Assembly (NCBI GenBank): GCA_038225855.1
Contig: JBBRQU010000019.1
Span: 1-64,000, forward strand
Direction: 5' to 3'
DNA: 64,000 nt
DNA from: CAHJXF01 sp038225855
GTDB lineage: Bacteria; Pseudomonadota; Gammaproteobacteria; Burkholderiales; Burkholderiaceae_D
Below, piece after piece: positions 28,170 through 36,093 of the stretch. Under the pieces are notes generated by a model. The model saw only the letters and a list, made by a program, of their open reading frames with translations. It was not told the DNA's origin and did no database searches. A program made the translations under genes and the position numbers. Positions within the stretch are counted from its first letter, which is position 1. The number at the start of each line of letters is the position of its first letter.

Positions 28170-29135
28170 ATGCACGCCACGTATCCCTTGCTTCGCAAGA
28201 CCAATTTCCCCTCGATACGGCGCAATGCGCTCGACACGCTGCAAGTCAACCTGGGCTACCAATGCAACCAGACTTGCAAGCATTGCCATGTCAATGCCGG
28301 ACCGACTCGCACCGAGGCGATGGATGAAGAGACCATCGCATTGGTATTGCAGGTGCTCGAGGACCGACATCTCGCCACGCTCGACGTGACCGGCGGCGCG
28401 CCCGAACTCAATCCCCATTTCCGTCGGCTGGTGCGCGCTGCGCGCGCGATCGGCGTGCGCGTGATCGATCGCTGCAACCTGACGGTGCTGTTCGAACCGC
28501 AACAAGAGGACTTGGCGAGTTTTCTCGCGGAGCATCGTGTCGAAGTGACGGCGTCGCTGCCTTGTTATTCGCAGGCCAATGTCGATCAGCAACGCGGTGA
28601 CGGCGTATTCGACAAGAGCATCGCCGCGTTGCGGCAGTTCAATGCGTTCGGCTATGGACGCCCCGACAGCGGCTTGATCCTGAACCTCGTCTATAACCCG
28701 CAAGGCCCTTCGTTGCCGCCGGGTCAATACCAGCTCGAGTCCGACTACAAACGCGAGCTTGCCGATCATTTCGATATCGCATTCAACCAGCTTTATGTAT
28801 TGACCAATATGCCGATTCAGCGCTTTGGCAGCACGCTGATTTCCAAAGGCCAGTTCGTCGATTACATGAAGTTGCTGAAAGAAAATTTCAGCCCCGGCAA
28901 TCTGGATACCGTCATGTGCAAGAACTTGATCAGCGTCGATTGGCTGGGGTTTCTGTACGACTGCGATTTCAATCAGATGCTGGGCATGCCGATGCGGCTT
29001 GGCAAGGCGACGCGTCCGCATCTACGCGATTTGCTCGGCGCCGATGTGACGGGGTTGCCGATCACGATTGCCGATCACTGCTACGGCTGCACCGCAGGGC
29101 AGGGCAGTAGCTGCGGCGGCGCGCTGGCCGCGTAA
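28170..29135 (+). CDS. arsS: Radical SAM protein ArsS (arsenosugar biosynthesis)
   Basis: A 321-residue radical SAM enzyme with a C-terminal DUF3641. The cluster motif C32-N-Q-T-C36-K-H-C39 is followed by HVNAGPTRTEAM and DVTGGAPELNPHFR. The C-terminal cysteine-rich end is HCYGCTAGQGSSCGG (Cys304, 307, 315). ArsS is thought to join the adenosyl moiety to dimethylarsenite on the way to arsenosugars. Some relatives use selenocysteine near the C-terminus; here every such position is Cys, with no in-frame TGA. A TTG at 28158 could extend the start by 4 residues, but ATG 28170 is preferred. No arsM methyltransferase lies in the window. The next four genes are typical companions of ArsS. Confidence 0.9.
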   Translation: MHATYPLLRKTNFPSIRRNALDTLQVNLGYQCNQTCKHCHVNAGPTRTEAMDEETIALVLQVLEDRHLATLDVTGGAPELNPHFRRLVRAARAIGVRVIDRCNLTVLFEPQQEDLASFLAEHRVEVTASLPCYSQANVDQQRGDGVFDKSIAALRQFNAFGYGRPDSGLILNLVYNPQGPSLPPGQYQLESDYKRELADHFDIAFNQLYVLTNMPIQRFGSTLISKGQFVDYMKLLKENFSPGNLDTVMCKNLISVDWLGFLYDCDFNQMLGMPMRLGKATRPHLRDLLGADVTGLPITIADHCYGCTAGQGSSCGGALAA

Positions 29136-29188
29136 CCGTCGCGCAACGTCACCGGCGCGTCACTCTGCGCGCTGCGGGCCAATCAATC

Positions 29189-31354
29189 ATGCAGCCCAGG
29201 AAAATCGCCATCGCGGTTCTGCTCGCCGCCGCCATAGCGGCCTATTTCTTTTTCGACCTCGGCCGCTATTTCAACCTGGCCTTCCTGAAGGCGAGTCAGC
29301 AATCGTTCAACGCGTATTACCAGGCGCATCCGATCCAGACGATTGCGATTTATTTCTGCGCATACGTCGCTGTCGCTGCATTGTCGCTGCCGGGCGCGGC
29401 GGTGATGACGCTGGCGGGCGGCGCGTTGTTCGGCCTCGCGCTCGGCACGGTGATCGTATCGTTCGCATCCGCGATCGGCGCCACGCTCGCTTTGCTGGTG
29501 TCGCGCCACTTGCTGCGCGACTGGGTCAGAAGCCGCTTCGGCAACAAGCTCAAAGCGATCGATGCGGGAATCGAGCGCGATGGTGCGTTCTATTTGTTCA
29601 CGCTGCGGCTGGTGCCCCTGTTCCCGTTCTTCCTCGTCAATCTGCTGATCGGATTGACTGCGCTCGGCGTCTGGCGCTTCTACTGGGTCAGTCAGCTCGG
29701 CATGCTCGCGGGCACGCTCGTGTACGTAAATGCGGGAACGCAACTCGCGCAGATCGACAGCCTGGCCGGCGTGTTGTCGGCCGGCGTGATCGGATCGTTG
29801 GTGCTGCTCGGCTTGTTTCCGCTGGCGGCAAGAAAAGTCTTGCAGTGGTTCAACGCGCGCAAGGCTTATGCGAAGTGGAAAAGGCCCGCGCGCTTCGACA
29901 ATAATCTGATCGTGATCGGCGCGGGCGCGGCGGGTCTGGTTACGTCGTACATCGCAGCCGCCCTCAACGCGAAGGTCACGCTGATCGAGGGCCACAAGAT
30001 GGGAGGCGATTGCCTGAACGTCGGTTGCGTGCCGTCGAAGGCGCTGATCCGCTCGGCCGGTTTCATCCGGCAGGCACGCGATTCGCAAGCGCTCGGCATC
30101 GCCAAGGCCGAAGTCGAGTTCGACTTCGCCGATGTGATGAAGAGAATTCATCGCGTCATCCACACCATCGCGCCGCACGATTCGGCCGAGCGCTATGCCG
30201 GCCTGGGCGTGAACGTGATCGAAGGCCATGCGAACATCGTCTCGCCCTGGGAAGTCGAGGTCGATGGCAAGCGCATGACGACGCGCGCTATCGTGATCGC
30301 AGCCGGCTCGCGTCCGGCAGTGCCGCCGATTCCCGGTCTCGACGAAGTGGGCTATGTCACGTCCGACACCTTGTGGTCGTTGACGGAATTGCCCAGGCGC
30401 CTCGTGGTTCTGGGCGGCGGTCCGATCGGCTGCGAACTTGCGCAGGCGTTCGCGCGCTTCGGCAGCGACGTGACCCAGGTGGAAGCGATGCCTCGCTTGA
30501 TGACGCGTGAAGACCCGGAAGTGTCCGCGCTGATTGCAAACGCGCTTGCTGCCGACGGAGTCAAGGTGCTGACCGGCCACGAGGCCGTGCGCTGTGAAGG
30601 CCTCGGCGACGAGAAACGTCTGTTCGTCAGGCAGGCCTCTCACGGATCAGAGGCCGAGCATGCGGCGCATCCGGAATCGCCCATCGCGTTCGATCTGTTG
30701 CTCTGCGCTGTCGGACGGATCGCGCGCACCGAAGGCTATGGGCTGGAACGACTCGGCATCCCGCTTTCGAAAAGCAAGACCATAGACACCGATGTCTATT
30801 TGCAAACGCTGTATCCCAACATCTATGCCTGCGGCGATGTCGCGGGTCCCTGGCAGTTCACGCATACGGCCGCGCACCAGGCCTGGTACGCGGCGGTCAA
30901 TGCGCTGTTCGGTTCGTTCAAGCGCTTTCGCGTCGATGGCCGCGTGATCCCGTGGTGCACCTTCACCGCACCCGAGGTCGCGCGGGTAGGGCTGTCGGAA
31001 GAAGAAGCGAAGGAACAAAAGATCGATCATGAAGTGACGCGCTACGATTTGGCCGATCTCGATCGTGCGATTACCGATGAAGCCGCGCACGGCTTCGTCA
31101 AAGTGTTGAGCGTACCCGGCAAGGACAAGATCCTCGGCGCGGTGATCGTGGGCGAGCACGCGGGAGAATTGTTGGCCGAATACGTGCTGGCGATGAAGCA
31201 CGGATTGGGGCTGAACAAGATTCTCGGCACGATTCATATCTACCCGACGCTGTCGGAAGCCGGCAAACAGGCGGCAGGAGAATGGAGGCGCGCGCATGCG
31301 CCGCAACGCTTGTTGCGATGGGCGGGCCGCTATCACGCCTGGCGTCGCCGATGA
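29189..31354 (+). CDS. TVP38/TMEM64 membrane domain fused to mercuric-reductase-like flavoprotein
   Basis: A two-domain protein of 721 residues. Residues 1-230 form a TVP38/TMEM64 (DedA superfamily) membrane domain with LSLPGAAVMTLAGGALFG and LRLVPLFPFFLVNLLIGLT. Residues 240-721 are a class I pyridine nucleotide-disulfide oxidoreductase: FAD motif GAGAAG at 254-259, redox pair Cys275/Cys280 in GGDCLNVGCVPSKAL, NAD motif VLGGGPIGCELAQAFARFG and C-terminal dimer region HIYPTLSEAGKQ. The mercuric-type terminal Cys-Cys pair is absent, so mercury is unlikely as substrate. The membrane part may deliver electrons to, or handle, a thiol-reactive metalloid. Placed 53 bp after arsS and overlapping the next gene by ATGA. 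Confidence 0.9.
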   Translation: MQPRKIAIAVLLAAAIAAYFFFDLGRYFNLAFLKASQQSFNAYYQAHPIQTIAIYFCAYVAVAALSLPGAAVMTLAGGALFGLALGTVIVSFASAIGATLALLVSRHLLRDWVRSRFGNKLKAIDAGIERDGAFYLFTLRLVPLFPFFLVNLLIGLTALGVWRFYWVSQLGMLAGTLVYVNAGTQLAQIDSLAGVLSAGVIGSLVLLGLFPLAARKVLQWFNARKAYAKWKRPARFDNNLIVIGAGAAGLVTSYIAAALNAKVTLIEGHKMGGDCLNVGCVPSKALIRSAGFIRQARDSQALGIAKAEVEFDFADVMKRIHRVIHTIAPHDSAERYAGLGVNVIEGHANIVSPWEVEVDGKRMTTRAIVIAAGSRPAVPPIPGLDEVGYVTSDTLWSLTELPRRLVVLGGGPIGCELAQAFARFGSDVTQVEAMPRLMTREDPEVSALIANALAADGVKVLTGHEAVRCEGLGDEKRLFVRQASHGSEAEHAAHPESPIAFDLLLCAVGRIARTEGYGLERLGIPLSKSKTIDTDVYLQTLYPNIYACGDVAGPWQFTHTAAHQAWYAAVNALFGSFKRFRVDGRVIPWCTFTAPEVARVGLSEEEAKEQKIDHEVTRYDLADLDRAITDEAAHGFVKVLSVPGKDKILGAVIVGEHAGELLAEYVLAMKHGLGLNKILGTIHIYPTLSEAGKQAAGEWRRAHAPQRLLRWAGRYHAWRRR

Positions 31355-32055
31355 CAGGCAGGCGCATCATGCAACCCCGGCCGCGCCTGTCGATCGTGAT
31401 GCCGGTGTGGAACGAATCCGAACGGATCGTCGCTGCGCTGGCGGCGCTGCGAGACCTGCGTGAGCAGGGCGTCGAAGTGATCGTGGTGGATGGCGGCAGC
31501 AGCGATAACACGATCGTGCTGGCCCGACCGCTGGCCGACCTCGTGATGAGCACCGATCGCGGCCGCGCACGTCAGATGAATGCGGGCGCCCGCGTCGCAA
31601 GCGCAGAAGCGCTGCTGTTCCTGCATGCGGACACCGCGCTCCCCGAGGGTGGCGGCGAGTTGATCATCGAGGGGCTCTCGCGGCCCGGTCCCGTGTGGGG
31701 ACGTTTCGATGTGCGCATCGAAGGACGATCCCCGCTGCTCAAGCTGGTGGCGCGAGCGATGAATCTGCGCTCGCGCTGGACCGGGATCGCGACCGGTGAT
31801 CAGGCGATGTTCGTCAGGCGCGAAGATTTTTTTGCAGTGGGCGGATTTCCAATGCAGCGGTTGATGGAAGACATCGAGTTGTCGTCGCGGCTCAAAGCGC
31901 GCGCGGTGCCGCTCTGTCTTCACGAGCGGGTCACGACCTCCGGACGGCGCTGGGACACGCACGGCGTATGGCGCACGATTTTTCTGATGTGGCGGCTGCG
32001 CTTCATGTATTGGATCGGCACGCCCGCGGACCAACTCGCGCGGGCCTGGCGATGA
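31351..32055 (+). CDS. TIGR04283-type glycosyltransferase family 2
   Basis: A GT-A glycosyltransferase of 234 residues. LSIVMPVWNESERIVAALAA opens the domain, with VIVVDGGSSDNT, GRARQMNAGARVA (sugar nucleotide site), LFLHADT (DxD-like) and GGFPMQRLMEDIELSSRLK. This matches the small family 2 transferases (TIGR04283) that co-occur with ArsS, where a sugar transfer to an arsenic-containing ribose is assumed. The start ATG 31351 overlaps the upstream stop (ATGA), so translation is coupled; ATG 31369 is a possible alternative. Confidence 0.9.
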   Translation: MTGRRIMQPRPRLSIVMPVWNESERIVAALAALRDLREQGVEVIVVDGGSSDNTIVLARPLADLVMSTDRGRARQMNAGARVASAEALLFLHADTALPEGGGELIIEGLSRPGPVWGRFDVRIEGRSPLLKLVARAMNLRSRWTGIATGDQAMFVRREDFFAVGGFPMQRLMEDIELSSRLKARAVPLCLHERVTTSGRRWDTHGVWRTIFLMWRLRFMYWIGTPADQLARAWR

Positions 32056-32666
32056 AAAGCGATTGCGCGCTGATCGTGTTCGCCAAGGCACCGGTGCCTG
32101 GCACCGTGAAAACGCGACTGGCCCGCGTCATCGGCGACGAAGCGGCCGCACGCCTGTCGTCGCGCATGCTGACCGGAACATTGACCCACGCCATCGAGGC
32201 CGGCATCGGTCCGGTCGAACTGTGCTGCGCACCCGACACGACGCATCCTGAATTCATGCGCGCCGCGATCGATCGTGGCGTCGGCCTGGCCTCGCAAGGC
32301 GAGGGCGATCTCGGCGCGCGCATGCATCGTGCATTGACTCGCAGCCTGCATGCGCATCGCCATGCTCTCTTGATCGGCACCGATGCACCCAGCCTCGACG
32401 CCGCTCGCCTGCGCGACGCGGCAGCGGCGCTGCATACGCATGCGGCAGTATTTGTTCCGGCGGCCGATGGCGGTTATGTGCTGGTGGGGCTGGCTCGGCC
32501 GATGTCCGCGCTGTTCGACGAGATCGCGTGGGGTACCGGCCAGGTCATGGCACAGACGCGTGAGCGGCTGCGTGCGTCGGGTATCGATGCAGCCGAGCTT
32601 GCGTCGGTCCACGATGTCGACGAGCCCGAAGATCTGGTGCATGTGCCGGATGCGTGGCTGGCGTGA
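32052..32666 (+). CDS. TIGR04282 CofC-like nucleotidyl/glycosyltransferase
   Basis: A 204-residue GT-A fold protein related to CofC guanylyltransferase. It begins with CALIVFAKAPVPGTVKTRLA, the usual opening of TIGR04282, and shows GDLGARMHRAL, LLIGTDAPSLDAARLRDAA and FVPAADGGYVLVGL. Members are encoded next to ArsS and are annotated as arsenosugar-pathway transferases; they might activate or transfer the sugar. The start overlaps the upstream stop by ATGA (32052-32055). Confidence 0.9.
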   Translation: MKSDCALIVFAKAPVPGTVKTRLARVIGDEAAARLSSRMLTGTLTHAIEAGIGPVELCCAPDTTHPEFMRAAIDRGVGLASQGEGDLGARMHRALTRSLHAHRHALLIGTDAPSLDAARLRDAAAALHTHAAVFVPAADGGYVLVGLARPMSALFDEIAWGTGQVMAQTRERLRASGIDAAELASVHDVDEPEDLVHVPDAWLA

Positions 32667-32670
32667 CGCG

Positions 32671-33786
32671 ATGAAGCGGCTGGTGCTGGTCGGCGCCGGA
32701 CACGCGCATGCGCAGGTGCTGCTGGAATTCGCACAACGCCGTGTCGAGGACCTCGAGGTCGTGCTGGTGTCCCCTTCAGACCAAGCGCCCTATTCGGGCA
32801 TGGTGCCGGGCTGGCTCGCCGGCCACTATGCATGGGATGAATGCTGCCTCGATTTCGCGCATCTGTGCCGCCGTGCCGGTGCCCGCATGCGTGTCGATAC
32901 GGCCAGCGACATCGATACCGATCGCTCTGAATTGATTCTGGCTGGCGGCGAACGCATCGGCTACGACTGGCTGTCGCTGAACATCGGCTCGACCCTTGCG
33001 GCGCCTGCGAGCGCACACCTGCGCGTGTTGGCGATGCGCCCGCTCGCGTCGCTGCATGAACGTTGGGATGCGCTGCTCGAATCGGCGAGCCGACTCGCCG
33101 ACGGCGACTGCTATCGCGTCGTGATGATCGGCGGCGGCCCAGCCGGAGTGGAAAGCGTGCTGGCCGCGCATCGCCGTTTGACGCAGGCAGCGCCGCGCGT
33201 TCGCTTCCAGTTGACGTTGGCCACCGATGGCGATGATCTCTTGCAAGGCATGGCGCGAGGCGCGGCGCGCCGGCTGTGCAGACAACTCGCGCGCCGCGAC
33301 ATCGCCGTCGTCAACAATTTTCGCGCCGGGTCACTGCACGACGATCGCGTGGTCGGGGCCGATGGACGTGCGCTCGCGGCCGACGCCGTGTTGTGGGCCA
33401 CCGGCGCAGAGGCCCATGGCTGGCCCGCTGCGTCAGGGCTCACGGCCGATGAGCGCGGCTTCGTGCGGATCGACGCGAACCTTCGCTCGCGATCGCATCC
33501 CAATATCTTTGCCGCCGGCGATTGTGCGCAATGGGACGCGCCGCTTCCGAAGGCCGGCGTGTATGCGGTGCGCATGGGTCCGGTGCTGGCTCACAATCTT
33601 CACGCCGCGATCCGTGGCGAGCCCTTGCGAGCCTACCGACCACAGCGACGCATTCTGGTGTTGATCGGCAGCGGCGACGTGCACGCGGTCGCGGCGTGGG
33701 GACCGTTGGCCTGGGAGGGCGTGTGGGTGTGGAAGTGGAAGCAGCGCATCGATCGGCGCTTCGTCGAGCGTTACAACAAGTCGTAG
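32671..33786 (+). CDS. NDH-2-like FAD oxidoreductase (TIGR03169 type)
   Basis: A 371-residue pyridine nucleotide oxidoreductase. N-terminal FAD site LVLVGAGHAHAQVLLEF, the block PYSGMVPGWLAGHYAWDECC, NAD site VVMIGGGPAGVESVLA and FAADCA-type end NIFAAGDCAQWDAPLPKAG. The pattern matches the module found fused to the N-terminus of SelD in some bacteria, here stand-alone. It begins 4 bp after the previous stop, so it belongs to the ArsS operon. A role in reducing a selenium or arsenic intermediate is plausible but inferred. Confidence 0.87.
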   Translation: MKRLVLVGAGHAHAQVLLEFAQRRVEDLEVVLVSPSDQAPYSGMVPGWLAGHYAWDECCLDFAHLCRRAGARMRVDTASDIDTDRSELILAGGERIGYDWLSLNIGSTLAAPASAHLRVLAMRPLASLHERWDALLESASRLADGDCYRVVMIGGGPAGVESVLAAHRRLTQAAPRVRFQLTLATDGDDLLQGMARGAARRLCRQLARRDIAVVNNFRAGSLHDDRVVGADGRALAADAVLWATGAEAHGWPAASGLTADERGFVRIDANLRSRSHPNIFAAGDCAQWDAPLPKAGVYAVRMGPVLAHNLHAAIRGEPLRAYRPQRRILVLIGSGDVHAVAAWGPLAWEGVWVWKWKQRIDRRFVERYNKS

Positions 33787-33879
33787 GAATGCAGCGGGCC
33801 ATCGTCGCAAATTCGAGACCGCCTTCGCATGATGATCAGCGAGCCGTGCCGCCGCGTCGTTGCGCGCGGGTACACCGCG

Positions 33880-34539
33880 TCAAGCGTTGCTCTTGGGCGA
33901 GAACGAAAGGATGCCGTCGGCGTGAATGATCGCGCGCGCGATGTCTTCGGTGAAGACACGCTTGCTCATCGCCTGCTCGCGGATGATCCGATACGCCTCG
34001 TCGTCGCTGACATTGCGCGTGCGCATCAGGATCGTCTTGGCCTGGCTGATCTGATTGGCGTTGAGCATCTTCTGTTCCAGCCGTTCGATGCGTTTGCGAT
34101 ATCCCCCCAATTCTTCGGTCAACTGCTTGGCGAGCGCGAGCGAGGACAGTATTCCCAACGAGCGGACCGGACTGGTGATGACCGCGCGCGCGCCCATATG
34201 CAACGCGGCGTCGACGATCGTGGGGTTTTCGTAGTTGATCACCGCGATCATCGGCACCAGCGACTCGACGCTCATCCACGAACACTTGAATGCGGCGTGG
34301 TCCGGGCGCACCGAGCAGAACACGGCGTCGGCGGCGTCGGGCAGCTCGGGCAGCGGCGGCCAAAGCGTGGTGACCTGACAGCCGATGCGCTGTAGTTGCT
34401 GCGTGAGCATCTCGCCGTCGGCGTCGCGCGGATGAAATACCATGATGCGCAGATTGCGCAGATTGCGCAGCAGGTCCGGCGTCGTGCGTTGCGCACGACC
34501 GGCTTCCTCGCGTTCCGGGTCCTGCCTATTCAACAACAT
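33880..34539 (-). CDS. amiR: ANTAR-domain antiterminator AmiR
   Basis: A 219-residue RNA-binding regulator. An N-terminal pseudo-receiver domain (LRIMVFHPRDADGEMLTQQL) lacks the usual phosphorylated aspartate pattern. A helical linker (LGGYRKRIERLEQKMLNAN) and a C-terminal ANTAR domain (QAKTILMRTRNVSDDEAYRI, then EDIARAII) follow. AmiR binds leader RNA and blocks a terminator unless held by AmiC. The start ATG 34539 lies within the end of amiC (14-bp overlap), so the pair is co-translated. The likely target is the terminator leader at 35888-35968 of the divergent transporter operon. Confidence 0.9.
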   Translation of the reverse strand: MLLNRQDPEREEAGRAQRTTPDLLRNLRNLRIMVFHPRDADGEMLTQQLQRIGCQVTTLWPPLPELPDAADAVFCSVRPDHAAFKCSWMSVESLVPMIAVINYENPTIVDAALHMGARAVITSPVRSLGILSSLALAKQLTEELGGYRKRIERLEQKMLNANQISQAKTILMRTRNVSDDEAYRIIREQAMSKRVFTEDIARAIIHADGILSFSPKSNA

Positions 34540-35722
34540 CTCCGAGCGCCACGCCACGAAGGCTCCACTCGTCGGATGCGTGATTGACCAGATAAGGGTC
34601 GGGCTCGACGCCGTGCGGCGACTGCGCCACGACGACGAATTGTCCATCGGAGCCGACGCGTCCGATGCGCGGATGCAGCCGCGTGTGATGGTTGGTCGGA
34701 TCGATGCGCACGCGGCCTTGCGGCGCATCGAACTCGCTGCCCAGGAGATAGGGCAGCAGTCGATCGACGTCGTCGGTACCGGCCCGGCGCATGGCGTTGG
34801 CGAACATGTGCACCTGGAAGTACGCGGCCTCCCAGCACATGTTCGGTTCCGCCTCGCCGTCGAACATCGCGCGAAAGCGCGCGAGGCATGCGCGATTCGC
34901 ATGCGTGTCGATCGACTGAAAATAGGGCGCTGCAGTGATGTGGCCCGCAGCGACGGCTGCACCCATTTCGGAGGCTTCGGCTTCGCAGGTGGTCAGGCTC
35001 GCGATCGGCATCTTCGCCGGGGCGAGTCCCGCATCGGCGTAGGCTTGATAGAACATGCGCGTGCCCTTGCCGACGACCGTCGAGAACACCCAGTCGGGCT
35101 GATGATCCTTGATGTCCTGCACGATGCCCACGAAGTCCTTCTCGCTCGCATCGAGCTTGATGTAGCGCTCGCCGAGCTTCTCGCCGCCGCGTCGCTCGAG
35201 GATGAAATCGCTCATGATGCGATTCGACTCGTACGGGTAGATGTAGTCGCTGCCCACGAGATAGACGCGCGCGCCGAAGTTGCGCGTCATGTATTCGATC
35301 AGTTGCGCGCTGTTCTGATTCGGCGCCGCGCCGGTGTAGATGACGTTGCCCGAAAATTCGAATCCTTCGTAGATCGTCGGATACATCAGCAGGCGATGCC
35401 ACTTCTCGACCACCGGCACCACCGCCTTGCGTTGGCTCGACATGTAGCACCCGAAGATCACGTTGACGTTGTCGTCGCGGACCAGGCGCGTCGCAAGCGT
35501 CTTGTAGTTGTTCGGGATCGATGCCGGATCGTAGTGAATCGGCGCCAGCTCGCGGCCATCGATGCCGCCTGCGTCATTGATCTCGCGGATCGCGAAGTAC
35601 GTCCCCATCAATTGCGAGAACTCCGCGCGCGCGGTGACTCCGGCACGCGAATACAACACGCCGACCTTGACTGGATTTGTATTGCCCACGGGTGTCGCTT
35701 TCTTGTTCGGTTCGTCTGGCAA
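34526..35722 (-). CDS. amiC: Amide-sensing periplasmic-binding-fold protein AmiC
   Basis: A 398-residue type I periplasmic-binding-fold protein without a signal peptide (starts MPDEPNKKATPVGNTNP), so it is cytoplasmic, as for AmiC of Pseudomonas. Motifs: VGVLYSRAGVTARAEFSQL, FGCYMSSQRKAVVPVVE, LVGSDYIYPYESNRIM and FDAPQGRVRIDPTNHHTRLH. It parallels the substrate-binding protein encoded at 36094, which has the same SDYIYP and ATNHH blocks. In the known system AmiC sequesters AmiR and releases it when a short amide binds. Its ligand here is probably formamide or a related amide, by context. Confidence 0.9.
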   Translation of the reverse strand: MPDEPNKKATPVGNTNPVKVGVLYSRAGVTARAEFSQLMGTYFAIREINDAGGIDGRELAPIHYDPASIPNNYKTLATRLVRDDNVNVIFGCYMSSQRKAVVPVVEKWHRLLMYPTIYEGFEFSGNVIYTGAAPNQNSAQLIEYMTRNFGARVYLVGSDYIYPYESNRIMSDFILERRGGEKLGERYIKLDASEKDFVGIVQDIKDHQPDWVFSTVVGKGTRMFYQAYADAGLAPAKMPIASLTTCEAEASEMGAAVAAGHITAAPYFQSIDTHANRACLARFRAMFDGEAEPNMCWEAAYFQVHMFANAMRRAGTDDVDRLLPYLLGSEFDAPQGRVRIDPTNHHTRLHPRIGRVGSDGQFVVVAQSPHGVEPDPYLVNHASDEWSLRGVALGDVVE

Positions 35723-35838
35723 TCATATTCGGAGCAGCCCACCACGGATGTCAACGACAAAGTCGAATGCCTCCGACGATCGCGATAATCGCCGAAGCCG
35801 AGCGCAAGGGCTCGCGCGAAAAAATTTGCTGCGGCCGC

Positions 35839-35868
35839 TTGACACGGACTCCGAGGCCCCACTAATCT
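35839..35868 (+). promoter_or_regulatory. Sigma70-type promoter of the urt/fmd operon
   Basis: TTGACA (35839-35844), an 18-bp spacer and TAATCT (35863-35868) form a near-consensus promoter on the plus strand. Transcription would begin near 35875, immediately upstream of the hexaloop and terminator in the leader. A consensus-like promoter followed by a terminator fits control by antitermination instead of by activation. Confidence 0.75.
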
Positions 35869-35887
35869 TTGTCAAATTCATTTTCGC

Positions 35888-35921
35888 TGTGGCCGCCAAA
35901 AGAGTCGGCCGACAGCACGGC
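35888..35921 (+). promoter_or_regulatory. Putative ANTAR-binding hexaloop RNA in the urt leader
   Basis: GCCG (35908-35911), loop ACAGCA (35912-35917) and CGGC (35918-35921) form a stem with a six-base loop with A at position 1 and G at position 4, the pattern known for ANTAR-recognised hairpins. Just upstream GGCCG (35891-35895) can pair with CGGCC (35906-35910) around an A-rich loop, a weaker candidate for the first of the usual two hairpins; its 3' arm overlaps the second stem. The 3' arm of the hexaloop stem (CGGC) is reused by the base of the terminator, so the two folds compete. Confidence 0.6.
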
Positions 35922-35968
35922 AAAAAAGCCCGATCGGACATTGGTCCCGGCCGGGCTTTTTTTTTGCC
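35919..35968 (+). terminator. Leader intrinsic terminator before the transporter genes
   Basis: GGCAAAAAAGCCCG pairs with CGGGC, a run of nine T and GCC, enclosing a smaller CGGAC/GTCC(C)G stem with loop ATTG. The stem, closed by GCCCG/CGGGC and followed by T9 (35957-35965), is a textbook intrinsic terminator lying about 50-90 bases after the predicted transcription start and about 130 bp before the first gene. It should stop most transcripts unless an antiterminator acts. Confidence 0.8.
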
Positions 35969-36093
35969 TTCGTCGATTCGTCGGGCTCGTCGGTGCGCTC
36001 GCCTAGTGTCGCGACTGCAGTCCCTCTTCCTAAGGTCCGACGCGCGCGCGCCGGACCGATGCGTCGTCCCATCGTTAATGAGGAGCTCAAGTC

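Noticed and set aside
28995..29135. Selenocysteine in ArsS
   Set aside because: All C-terminal thiol positions are TGC/TGT codons and no in-frame TGA or SECIS-like need is seen.
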